NCBI RefSeq assembly: GCF_000024025.1
Contig: NC_013131.1
Coordinates: forward strand, 8,474,229 to 8,538,228
Source of the DNA: Catenulispora acidiphila DSM 44928
Lineage (GTDB): Bacteria > Actinomycetota > Actinomycetes > Streptomycetales > Catenulisporaceae
Direction: 5' to 3'
Length of the DNA stretch: 64,000 bases
Both the position numbers and the translations under genes were made by a program. Shown in pieces: positions 10,698 through 17,749 of this stretch. The notes below the pieces were generated by a model. It made no database searches. It was not told the origin of the DNA and was given only the letters and a program-made list of their open reading frames with translations. How positions within the stretch are numbered: the stretch's first letter is position 1; each line of letters starts with the position of its first letter.

Positions 10698-10778
10698 ACT
10701 CGCGGCCTGGAGGGGTCGCGCGTGGGTCTATCTTGGCACACTTGGCGGCTGGTTCTCACCCCGGTTGCGGGGGCGGGT

Positions 10779-12086
10779 TTAGGTTCGCCAGACGACTACG
10801 AGGGCTCGGTCGTCCTTGACGTTGGGTGCTACTTCGTTGATGAGGCGGTCGGCTCCGCCGGCGAAGCTGGTGGTGAGGCGGGTTTCGGCGGCGCCTAGGA
10901 GGCGGTCTAGGCCTTCGTCTAGGTCGCGGCCGGGGCGTTCTACGAGGCCGTCGGTGAAGAGGAGGAGGGCGTCGCCTCTGTCGAGGCAGCCTTCGGTGGC
11001 GGGGAATTCTGCGTCGTCGAGGATGCCTAGGAGGGGGCCTTCGGCTTCTTCGGTGGACCAGCGGCCGGTTTTGGCGGTCAGGCGGGCGATGGGTGGGTGG
11101 CCCGCGCTGTGGAAGCGGTAGTGGCCGGTTTCCAGTTCGACGACGAGGTGGACGGCTGTGGCGAAGCCTTCGTCCCAGTCTTGGCGGAGGAGGTACTTGT
11201 TCGCCGAGGTGAGGAAGTCGCGGGAGGGGACGGTGCCGAGGAGGCCGCCGAAGGCTCCGGACAGGAGGAGGGCTCGGGTGCCCGCTGCCAGGCCTTTGCC
11301 GCTGACGTCGACGAGGCTGAGTTCGAGGGTCTGGCCTTGGGTCGGCGCGTCGTCGAAGTCGGCGGTGGGAGTGGGATGGGGATTGGCGGCGGGGTCTGGG
11401 CCGGGTGCCGCGGAGGTTCCGGAAGCAGCCGCGAGTCCCGGCACGCTGCTCGTCCCGACCGCGTTGGCCACCGGCACGGGGCGGCGCTGGGCCGGGAACG
11501 CCGGGTGGGACAGGGCCGCGATGAGGAAGTCGCCGGCGAAGGACTGACCACCGGCTGATCTGATCGACATATCGACATGCCAGTCGGCCGGCAGGCGTGG
11601 CACCACGCCCTGGGCCCGCAGCCGCTCACGCAGGTCCAGCAACATCGCCTCACCGCGTGTGCCCTGGACGCCGAGCCGGAGGCGGGAGCGCGACGTCAGT
11701 ATCACCAGCGCCGCGGTGGCGAAGACCGCCAGTGCCGAGCCGAAGGCCACGCCGGCGCGCTCGCGGTGCCAGGACACGGCCATCAGGACCGCGATGCAGA
11801 TCACCAGCAGGAGCAGTTGCCCGCGCAGCTTCATCAGCAGGCCGCCGGCCAGGACCGGGAGGGCCAGCATCGCCGGGGTCCAGGCTTCGGGGAAGGCCAC
11901 GGTCAGCATGCCGAAGCCGACGGCCACCATGCCGAGGGCGGGCAGCAGGTAGAGGTCCGAGGCCATGGCGTTGTCCGTGAGCCAGCGCCCGATTTCGCTC
12001 TCGGCGAAGCGGGCGCCGACGATGCGCCGGCGCCGCCCGACGGCCGCACGCCTGCCGGACCGCCCATTCCCCGAGTCCGCGGTCAT
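10779..12086 (-). CDS. Membrane-anchored PP2C (SpoIIE-type) serine/threonine phosphatase
   Basis: Predicted phosphatase acting on anti-sigma-factor antagonists (RsbU-like), 435 residues. The N-terminal third has three or four hydrophobic segments (about residues 45-135), then a cytosolic SpoIIE domain from about residue 170. Metal-binding landmarks include AGDFLI (a D-G/F-x pattern), LVDVSGKGLAAGTRALLL (Asp followed by the KG motif), SAGHPP and FTDGLVERPG, and the terminal DDRALVVVW. A Pro/Ala/Gly-rich insert (about 200-245) interrupts the phosphatase domain. No sensory domain other than the membrane part is seen. Like rpiB, it uses unusual CTA and GAA codons in its 3' half. It is 100 bp upstream of nei on the same strand. 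Confidence 0.88.
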   Translation of the reverse strand: MTADSGNGRSGRRAAVGRRRRIVGARFAESEIGRWLTDNAMASDLYLLPALGMVAVGFGMLTVAFPEAWTPAMLALPVLAGGLLMKLRGQLLLLVICIAVLMAVSWHRERAGVAFGSALAVFATAALVILTSRSRLRLGVQGTRGEAMLLDLRERLRAQGVVPRLPADWHVDMSIRSAGGQSFAGDFLIAALSHPAFPAQRRPVPVANAVGTSSVPGLAAASGTSAAPGPDPAANPHPTPTADFDDAPTQGQTLELSLVDVSGKGLAAGTRALLLSGAFGGLLGTVPSRDFLTSANKYLLRQDWDEGFATAVHLVVELETGHYRFHSAGHPPIARLTAKTGRWSTEEAEGPLLGILDDAEFPATEGCLDRGDALLLFTDGLVERPGRDLDEGLDRLLGAAETRLTTSFAGGADRLINEVAPNVKDDRALVVVWRT

Positions 12087-12186
12087 GCGCGAACCTTATC
12101 GGTCATACGGCCTTTTCGTCACCCTGCGATCACCGCGCGACCACGGTCCGCAGTGGACCGCAGGGTTCGAACATACTTTGTGGGGC

Positions 12187-13020
12187 TCAGGCGGCGCTCT
12201 TTTGGCAGGTCGGGCACCAGAAGAGGTTCCGGTCGCGGACTCCGGCCGTCGCCACCGGCGTGCCGCACACCAGGCACGGCTGGCCGTTGCGGCGGTAGAC
12301 GTACACCTCGCCGCCGTGGTCGTCCTTGCGCGGCGGACGGCCCATCGCCTCCGGCGTGTGCTGCGGCCAGACCGTGTCGATGCGGCCGATGCGCGCACCC
12401 TCGGCCATCAGCTCGACCAGGTCGGTCCAGATGCCGTCCCATTGCTCGCGGGCGAGGTCGCGGCCCTTGAGGTACGGGTCGAGACCGGCCCGGTACAGCA
12501 CTTCGGCGCGGTAGACGTTGCCCACGCCCGACAGCACCGGCTGCTCCATCAGCAGCTCGGCGACGGTCAGGGAACTGTTCGAGATCTTGCGCCATGCGAG
12601 GTCCGGGTCGGCGTCGGCGCGCAGCGGATCCGGGCCCAGACGGCGCACCAGGGCGCCGCGCTCCTCGGGACCGTACAGGTCGCACGCCGAGGCGCCGCGC
12701 AGGTCGGCATGCCCCGATTTGCCCACCATCCGCAGCCGCACCTGACCGACCACCGGACCGGGCGGTTCCTCGGTCACATGGAACTTGCCGTACAAACCGA
12801 GGTGCACATGGATCCAACGATCGGGACCGAATCCGATGAACAAATGCTTCCCGTGCGCCTCCGAACCGGCATATGGAAGATCTGCCACAAGGCGCGCACT
12901 GGCTTCAAAACGCCCCTGCGGGCTGCTGACCTCGGACAACGGCGATTCCGAGGTGAGTTCGGGGGTGAAGACCGAGTCGAGTTTGCCGGCAAGACGGTGA
13001 ATCACGTGACCTTCGGGCAT
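12187..13020 (-). CDS. nei: Fpg/Nei family DNA glycosylase (endonuclease VIII-like)
   Basis: Bifunctional glycosylase/AP lyase that removes oxidised bases; 277 residues from the ATG at 13020. After removal of Met, Pro2 is the Schiff-base nucleophile and Glu3 the general acid (MPEGHVIHRLA). Further landmarks are SPQGRF, GKHLFI, HVHLGLYG, the helix-two-turn-helix ISNSSLTVAELLMEQPVLSGVGNVYR and a C-terminal zinc finger (CLVCG then CPTC). It closely resembles mycobacterial Nei1 (Rv2464c), which in that genome also neighbours rpiB. The longer upstream frame is not used because MPEGH must be N-terminal. It is divergent from the Gln-rich gene. Confidence 0.95.
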   Translation of the reverse strand: MPEGHVIHRLAGKLDSVFTPELTSESPLSEVSSPQGRFEASARLVADLPYAGSEAHGKHLFIGFGPDRWIHVHLGLYGKFHVTEEPPGPVVGQVRLRMVGKSGHADLRGASACDLYGPEERGALVRRLGPDPLRADADPDLAWRKISNSSLTVAELLMEQPVLSGVGNVYRAEVLYRAGLDPYLKGRDLAREQWDGIWTDLVELMAEGARIGRIDTVWPQHTPEAMGRPPRKDDHGGEVYVYRRNGQPCLVCGTPVATAGVRDRNLFWCPTCQKSAA

Positions 13021-13077
13021 ACCTAAGGACACTACCCGTCCCCACCGACACCGGATCACGACGAAGGCGGCAGCCTG

Positions 13078-13701
13078 ATGACCATTGAGAGCCTCGGCCG
13101 CAAGGGCGGCCCCAAGCCCGGAGACCTCGGCGCGAACCCGCGCCACAGCCGACGCCCGCAGCCGGAGACGAGGATCGTGCCCACGGCACGGCCCAAGCCC
13201 GCCCCGCCGCGGACGCCTCCGGGCATGGGAGAGGCACGACGGGCCGTCCCGCAGCCGCCGGCACAGCGCCCGCAGGGATCGCAGGGATCGCAGGGGTCAC
13301 AAGGACCGCAAGGACCGCAAGGACCGCAAGGACCGCAAGGGCAGGCGCAGGCACAGGCACAACCCCAGGCGCAAGGACAACAGCACCAAGGCCAGCAGGC
13401 GCCGCAGGGCCACCAGACTCAGCCGACCCCCCAGGCACAGGCCCAAGCACACGCCCAAGCCCAACCCCACACCCAGTCCCGCCTCACCGAAGCGAAGCCC
13501 GCCAGACCCCCCGAAGCACCGAACGCCCGCGATCGAGCCGCCGGACCCACGCCCGGCCAGCAGAAGTCCCGCGGCCGCGGAGACAAGGCGGACAACCGCG
13601 GCGAGCGCTCCCTCTACGACGGCGGCTCCCCCTCGGCGAACCGTCTGGGACCGGCGAAGGCGATGCGCGCCCGGGACGTTTCACGGCCGCGTGACTGGTG
13701 A
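13078..13701 (+). CDS. Gln/Pro/Gly-rich low-complexity protein
   Basis: 207-residue protein that I do not recognise. The first 60 residues are basic and Pro-rich; residues 64-87 are QGS and QGP tripeptides, followed by alternating QA and HAQ repeats to about residue 138. The last 30 residues ([15 protein letters not shown] to [12 protein letters not shown]) look ordered and conserved, with a charged end. It is probably cytosolic, intrinsically disordered with a short C-terminal motif, and may bind protein or nucleic acid. It is divergent from nei, with about 57 bp between starts. A strong terminator follows. It marks the last backbone gene before the mobile element. Confidence 0.7.
   Translation: MTIESLGRKGGPKPGDLGANPRHSRRPQPETRIVPTARPKPAPPRTPPGMGEARRAVPQPPAQRPQGSQGSQGSQGPQGPQGPQGPQGQAQAQAQPQAQGQQHQGQQAPQGHQTQPTPQAQAQAHAQAQPHTQSRLTEAKPARPPEAPNARDRAAGPTPGQQKSRGRGDKADNRGERSLYDGGSPSANRLGPAKAMRARDVSRPRDW
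13271..13340 (+). repeat. 9-bp tandem repeat within the Gln-rich gene
   Basis: About eight head-to-tail 9-bp units, first CGCAGGGAT type then CGCAAGGAC type. They encode QGS and QGP. Near-identity of adjacent units suggests recent slippage, so copy number may vary between strains. Confidence 0.85.
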
Positions 13702-13719
13702 TAGCGAACGCGAAGACTC

Positions 13720-13762
13720 ACGTCGAAGGCCCGGGACCATATGGTCACCGGGCCTTCGACGT
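13720..13762 (+). terminator. Terminator of the Gln-rich gene
   Basis: Perfect 15-bp arms 13720-13734 and 13748-13762. The 13-nt loop itself contains a 12-bp palindrome (GACCAT/ATGGTC). It starts 18 bp after the stop codon and is the last recognisable backbone feature before the mobile element. Confidence 0.8.
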
Positions 13763-13822
13763 CATGTCGGGGTGACCGAGGCCCTTTCACACCGGTCGAA
13801 GCCCGTTCAACGACTCTTGGAA

Positions 13823-14209
13823 ATGGCCGCTACCTGGGCAGACAGTCCTGAACCCGCAGAGCCACGTGCACGCTCGCAGTGCCGCACCCTTCGTCAGTTG
13901 GCGAACAGTGACACGGACGAACTCGTCCATGCTTGGGAGCAAGGGGTGGGGGTCGCGGAGATCGCAGCACGCTCGGGCATCCACCGATCTACCGTGTGGA
14001 GGCACCTCAGGAACCGAGGGATCGACGCCTCTGACCGGTCGATGGGTCCTAATGGCCTGACACGAGCGATCGAACTGTACGCGGAGGGGCGGACGCTCGT
14101 TCAGATCGCCAGGGAGTTCGGCGTCGCCAAGAAGACGATCAGAAAGCGGCTCGTTGAAGGCGGTGTCGTGATCCGTCGGGGCGGCCGGGCCAGCTGGGAA
14201 TCTCGCTAA
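13823..14209 (+). CDS. Small protein with two helix-turn-helix motifs
   Basis: About 128 residues. Two HTH segments are visible: AWEQGVGVAEIAARSGIHRS-type near residues 42-72, and LYAEGRTLVQIAREFGVAKK-type near 90-115. Both resemble the DNA-binding part of resolvases or small transposon regulators. No catalytic domain is present, so it may be a stand-alone regulator, or the C-terminal remnant of a recombinase left at the element's edge. The start is uncertain: ATG 13823 or GTG 13772; neither has a good ribosome binding site. It is the leftmost gene of the element or the last chromosomal one. Confidence 0.6.
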   Translation: MAATWADSPEPAEPRARSQCRTLRQLANSDTDELVHAWEQGVGVAEIAARSGIHRSTVWRHLRNRGIDASDRSMGPNGLTRAIELYAEGRTLVQIAREFGVAKKTIRKRLVEGGVVIRRGGRASWESR

Positions 14210-14253
14210 CCCTGGGCATCCCCAAGGCTGAATCAGGCCACTTCGAGGATCAA

Positions 14254-14280
14254 CTAGCACTCGAACTCCGCGAGTGCTAG
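14254..14280. promoter_or_regulatory. CIRCE-like inverted repeat (possible HrcA site)
   Basis: TAGCACTC-N9-GAGTGCTA with an extra outer C-G pair. The arms and the 9-nt spacer match the CIRCE operator consensus TTAGCACTC-N9-GAGTGCTAA except at the outermost base pair. It lies in the 270-bp gap upstream of the SLATT/CD-NTase pair, about 200 bp before its start, and there is no chaperone gene nearby. The rest of the gap holds nothing else I recognise. It could instead be a simple hairpin. Confidence 0.6.
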
Positions 14281-14481
14281 CGTCTCGTCCTCAGCTCAGC
14301 GGAGCGGAAACGCCGCCAGTCCGATCATGCCGACGACGTCAGCGTCTACGCCGGGCGATCCCTGTGGCCAGGTACTTTCCTCGATCACAAGGGGCGTTCA
14401 TATTCAGCGGCCCCGCACGTTGAGTACGGAGCCTCACACCAAAGGAAGCGGCGCGTACGCGTCGGTCAAGTGAGGTAGTTC

Positions 14482-15003
14482 GTGTCCCTGACCCCTAAGA
14501 ACCTGCCCGAGTCGCTTCAACCGCTCGCCGCTGAAGCAGACCGTATCCACGAAAGCGCGCTGTGGAGCTCCCAAGGTCAGTTTGAACAGGCCAAACTGTG
14601 GCGGCTCATGAACCTGGTGCTCGGCGTACCGGCGGCAGTGCTGGCCGCGATTTCCGGCGGAACAAGTCTCGCCGGGCACGTGGGAGCTGTTCCAGGTGTC
14701 CTGGGTCTGCTGGCCGCAGCGCTCGGCGCAACGCTGACGACGGTCAACGCGTCCCGCCGCATGACGCAAGCTCAGGCGTCGGCCAACGCGTACCTCCAGC
14801 TCCAGACGGAAGCCCGGCAGTTCCTCACGATCGACCTTGAAGGAATGAGCCGCGAAGATGCCCGCGAGGCACTCCGCAACCTGACGAACACCCGCGACGA
14901 ACTAAACAAGACCGCCGACCCACCGGGTCGACTCGCCTACCTGCGTTCCAAAAAGAACATCGGCGACGGTGGACAGAGCTACAGCACCGACAAGGAGACG
15001 TGA
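14482..15003 (+). CDS. SLATT domain membrane effector
   Basis: 173-residue protein with two transmembrane helices (about residues 43-60 and 66-88) flanked by helical cytosolic segments, the SLATT layout (SMODS- and SLOG-associating 2TM effector). The C-terminal NIGDGGQSY segment is also typical. SLATT proteins are predicted pore-forming effectors activated by nucleotide second messengers. The gene immediately downstream encodes a CD-NTase, three bases after the stop codon, so the two form an operon with the effector first. GTG start at 14482 after GTGAGGT. The pair fits a CBASS-like antiphage abortive-infection system. Membrane topology and partner are seen; the function is inferred. Confidence 0.82.
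   Translation: MSLTPKNLPESLQPLAAEADRIHESALWSSQGQFEQAKLWRLMNLVLGVPAAVLAAISGGTSLAGHVGAVPGVLGLLAAALGATLTTVNASRRMTQAQASANAYLQLQTEARQFLTIDLEGMSREDAREALRNLTNTRDELNKTADPPGRLAYLRSKKNIGDGGQSYSTDKET
14945..14959 (+). repeat. Left copy of a 15-bp direct repeat
   Basis: GTTCCAAAAAGAACA, identical to 43080-43094 at the integrase/tRNA-Pro junction, with similar bases following (GCGAC shared). It falls inside the SLATT 3' end, where it encodes SKKN in the same frame as the right copy. It may be a trace of the attachment core, or chance. Confidence 0.5.
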
Positions 15004-15005
15004 AC

Positions 15006-15872
15006 ATGGCAAGCGACGCCACCGAGGGGTTCAACACGTGTCTGCGCTGGCTCACCCCAAGCGACGCCGAGCGCTCGAAGGCTTCGACGCACCGGGCAGG
15101 CATCGAGGCGAAGCTCTCCAGCAAGTTCGGCCTGTACCGGATGTTCGAGAGCGGCTCGTTCAGCAATGGCACAGGCGTCAGTGGCCGTAGCGACACCGAC
15201 CTATTCGCATCGCTCAAATCGTCGAAGCCTTCTCTGGGTTCGAGCTCACTCTCGGCCGTTCGGTATGCCCTTTTGGAGCGCTTCCCGAGCACGTCAATCA
15301 CCGTGCGGACGCCGGCTGTCGTGCTGAACTTCGGCAACGGATATGAGCGCGTCGAAGTCATCCCGGCGTATGCGGTGGGCACGACTAATGGTTTCACGAA
15401 GTACAGCATCCCTGGTGTCACGTCAGACTGGATGGAGTCGACGCCGCAAGCACATCTTGCCTACGTGAACGGGTCAAACGCGAAGCCGAGCCAAGGCAAC
15501 GCGAAGGCTCTGGCACGACTCCTTAAAGCATGGAAGTACTACCAGAATGTGCCGATCTCCTCGTTCTATTTGGAGATGCGGGCTGCGGCGTATACGCGCA
15601 CGCAGAGTTCCATCTACTACTGGATGGATATCTACTTCCTCTTGAGCAGCCTCCAGACTACGAGCCTGGCAGCGATGAACGATCCGACTGGCACAACAGG
15701 CTCGATCCGGCCATGCTCATCCGACGCGACTAAGCAGGTTGCCCTCTCAAAGCTTGATACTGCAGTTACGCGTGCAAAGAAGGCGTTTGACGCGGCGAAG
15801 GACGGCAAAATGAAAGTCGCATTCGACAACTGGGATCTCCTATTTGGCGGTAATTTCCCAGCATACTATTAG
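15006..15872 (+). CDS. CD-NTase (SMODS-type nucleotidyltransferase)
   Basis: Predicted cyclic- or oligonucleotide synthase, 288 residues. The nucleotidyltransferase core motif is Gly50-Ser51 followed by SDTDLF with Asp63 and Asp65, the metal-binding pair. A third carboxylate is plausibly Glu117 in RVEVIPAY. The C-terminal helical half fits the OAS-like domain. It follows the SLATT gene by two bases, with ribosome binding site AAGGAG before ATG 15006; an overlapping GTG at 15000 is less likely. No Cap2/Cap3 (E1/JAB) or HORMA/TRIP13 ancillary genes are adjacent, so this would be a minimal (type I-like) CBASS. The product nucleotide cannot be told from sequence. Confidence 0.85.
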   Translation: MASDATEGFNTCLRWLTPSDAERSKASTHRAGIEAKLSSKFGLYRMFESGSFSNGTGVSGRSDTDLFASLKSSKPSLGSSSLSAVRYALLERFPSTSITVRTPAVVLNFGNGYERVEVIPAYAVGTTNGFTKYSIPGVTSDWMESTPQAHLAYVNGSNAKPSQGNAKALARLLKAWKYYQNVPISSFYLEMRAAAYTRTQSSIYYWMDIYFLLSSLQTTSLAAMNDPTGTTGSIRPCSSDATKQVALSKLDTAVTRAKKAFDAAKDGKMKVAFDNWDLLFGGNFPAYY

Positions 15873-15972
15873 GATGGCGTGCTGGCTATTTCCGCTCGCT
15901 TCGCCTGAAAAGCTTGATCCAACTGCCCAATTCCTCTTTAATAAGACAGTCACTAACAAGAGGAGGGTCGGA

Positions 15973-16356
15973 ATGGGCGAACAACCAGCAGCAGAGCAAC
16001 AGGCGGCGGGCGAAGAAGCACAGAAGACAACAGTCTTTGCGCCTCGCATCCCCGTACCCATGCGACAAGACGTAGAAGCCATACAGGGCCTCACTGGTCA
16101 GAGCGTCAACGAAGTTGGTGTCGAAGCCCTGACCCTCTGGATGGAAGCCAAGCTCGCAGACGAAACTCTTGGCGCACAGGCACTTGCAGAGATCGAGGCC
16201 GAACAGCAACGGCTGGACCAACGACGTGCAAGTATCGCCAGCCTTGTTGGCCAGCGTGCCGTGACGGAGACTGCACCGAAGCCGGACGGACCCGACCCGA
16301 ACCGCCCCGTCGGCAAGCAACGTAAAGCGACGTCGTCGGGCGAAACCGCGAGTTGA
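15973..16356 (+). CDS. Small predicted cytosolic protein, possible accessory to CD-NTase pair
   Basis: 127 residues from ATG 15973 behind a strong AGGAGGG ribosome binding site. The middle (FAPRIPVPMRQDVEAIQGLTGQSVNEVGVEALTLWMEAKLAD) looks like a ribbon-helix-helix or short helical DNA-binding fold, followed by a charged coiled stretch (EIEAEQQRLDQRRASIASL) and a disordered basic tail. It could be a regulator or partner of the operon. The 100-bp gap after the CD-NTase is A/T-richer than the surroundings. It converges on the XRE-ImmA gene, with 4 bp between stop codons. I do not recognise a named family. Confidence 0.7.
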   Translation: MGEQPAAEQQAAGEEAQKTTVFAPRIPVPMRQDVEAIQGLTGQSVNEVGVEALTLWMEAKLADETLGAQALAEIEAEQQRLDQRRASIASLVGQRAVTETAPKPDGPDPNRPVGKQRKATSSGETAS

Positions 16357-16360
16357 CAGC

Positions 16361-17233
16361 TCAGAACGCTGGCTCCGTTAGCCGCAAATTGACAAGCCGG
16401 AAACCCATCGCCGCAGGGCTGACTTTAAACAGCGCGGCCAACGTCTGTGCGTCTTCGTTCTGAGCGAAGGCTTCTCGGACCATCACAGCGGGCATCAGGA
16501 GGTTCGCGGCGAAGTCATTTGCTGCCCGTTCGGCTCGCCAGTCAAATTCTGGATGGCTTCCAGTAGCGTGCTGTGATAGTTCGTTACCAAATTCCAGATG
16601 GAATCGATCGAAGTGCTGTAGGAGCTTGTGACCTAGCTCATGGGCAAGCGTAAATCGCTGACGAGTCTGCGCCTGTGTCTTATTGACCCAGACAACCGGA
16701 CCTGATTCGAGGTTAACCATCAGGCCGTCAACGTCTTCAAAGTCCCACGGATGAATCAAAATTCCACAGCCCGCAACCAGTTCTTCAATACGAACTGGAG
16801 GCTGCTTGACGCCAGCAGCAATTAAGAGGGCCTCGGCCGTGTCACGGGGTGATGCGGGCGCAACCTCCCACAGAAGACTTGGCCGCGGGCGCTGCTCGGC
16901 ATCCTTTGCGAAGGCCTCGAGCTGCTCTGCGAGTTGCTGTGCGTCGACTTGTTCGGCAACCGCCCGGAGTAGCGCCCCGACAGGCCGCTGCTCGCGAGGA
17001 TCGGGAAGCAGCTCCGAGATGCCAAGACCGAGAACCCGGGCAAGCTCGATCAGGTCGTCAAGGCCAACGCTGCGCCGTCCGGACTCCCAATACGAAATGG
17101 CCGTGGGGGTCGGTTGCCCTGCGAGCCTGGCCGCAAGCTCGGCCTGTGACCAGCCACGCCTTGTCCGAGCCGCACGAATCCGCTGGCCCACCTCTACCGC
17201 GGTGGAACTCATTTGGGTCTCCGAACTAGACAT
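16361..17233 (-). CDS. XRE-family regulator with ImmA/IrrE metallopeptidase domain
   Basis: 290 residues. An N-terminal XRE helix-turn-helix (about 15-70, RGWSQAELAARLAGQPTPTAISYWESGRR) is followed by a linker and a zinc peptidase domain. The zinc motif is HELGH with His198, Glu199 and His202, and the downstream acidic ligand is in the ERAANDFAANLLMP segment. Proteins of this build cleave repressors or antitoxins and are common on integrative elements (for example ImmA of ICEBs1). Here the repressor and protease are one polypeptide. It is divergent from the DUF3892 gene; the gap contains a palindrome that may be its operator. Confidence 0.9.
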   Translation of the reverse strand: MSSSETQMSSTAVEVGQRIRAARTRRGWSQAELAARLAGQPTPTAISYWESGRRSVGLDDLIELARVLGLGISELLPDPREQRPVGALLRAVAEQVDAQQLAEQLEAFAKDAEQRPRPSLLWEVAPASPRDTAEALLIAAGVKQPPVRIEELVAGCGILIHPWDFEDVDGLMVNLESGPVVWVNKTQAQTRQRFTLAHELGHKLLQHFDRFHLEFGNELSQHATGSHPEFDWRAERAANDFAANLLMPAVMVREAFAQNEDAQTLAALFKVSPAAMGFRLVNLRLTEPAF

Positions 17234-17308
17234 GCGGACATACCACTGAGGTAAGATCGCTCAACACAACGGTAAGGCAGCTCGTTGAGCTACGCCACCG
17301 CAGTCTAG

Positions 17309-17322
17309 GGGCAAATTTGCCC
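17309..17322. promoter_or_regulatory. Palindrome in the divergent promoter region
   Basis: GGGCAAATTTGCCC is a perfect 14-bp palindrome between the start of the XRE-ImmA gene and DUF3892. A second, looser repeat GCTCAAC...GTTGAGC lies at 17259-17290. Either could be the XRE operator. Confidence 0.5.
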
Positions 17323-17339
17323 AGATTCGGAGAATGATC

Positions 17340-17621
17340 ATGAATACCGTTCGCATGACTCACAAGCGCCTCGCTGGCGGCTCCGGCCACGAGCACATCG
17401 TCCGGCTCTGGTGGACGGACGCGGCAAACCGGGTCGGCGACAACTCCACGGCCGAGTTCGTAGGATGGATCGAGGCCAAGACTGTCGCGGCGTACGTGCA
17501 GGATAGCTATGGCAATCGTGTCAGCGTGGGTGTTGTGACCCCGCAGTTCGGTGCGAAGTACCTGCGCACCCGCGCCGATGGCAAGTGGACGGACAACCTG
17601 TTGGCGCTGCCGAACGAGTAG
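17340..17621 (+). CDS. DUF3892-like small protein
   Basis: 93 residues from ATG 17340, preceded by GGAG; an ATG six bases upstream is less well placed. It has the DUF3892 pattern: an initial HEHIVRLWW strand, FVGWIEAKTVAAYV, a GNRVSVGVV strand and the closing YLRTRADGKWTDNLLALP. DUF3892 is a small domain of unknown function that often accompanies mobile-element or defence genes. It is divergent from the XRE-ImmA gene and 128 bp upstream of the HEPN gene, so it may share regulation with one of them. Confidence 0.78.
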   Translation: MNTVRMTHKRLAGGSGHEHIVRLWWTDAANRVGDNSTAEFVGWIEAKTVAAYVQDSYGNRVSVGVVTPQFGAKYLRTRADGKWTDNLLALPNE

Positions 17622-17749
17622 TCACGGCTTGGGGTGAGAGGAAAGACGGGGCTGAGCCTCACCCCAACGATGGGTATGTCGTTCCGCCTCCGCCGCCTGG
17701 CATCTCCATGACCGTGTAACGCAGATCACCTACCTCATAGGCTGTCAAG

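Noticed and set aside
13260-13460. Short regular repeats suggestive of a CRISPR array
   Set aside because: Units are 9 bp and contiguous without spacers, in frame within a protein gene; no CRISPR array or cas gene is seen anywhere in the window.
13838-13862. A weak resemblance to the tRNA-Pro T arm (GACAGTCCTGAACCC), as a possible left attachment remnant
   Set aside because: Identity is only about 60 percent over 25 bases and needs a gap; it lies in coding sequence and is not better than chance for a GC-rich region.
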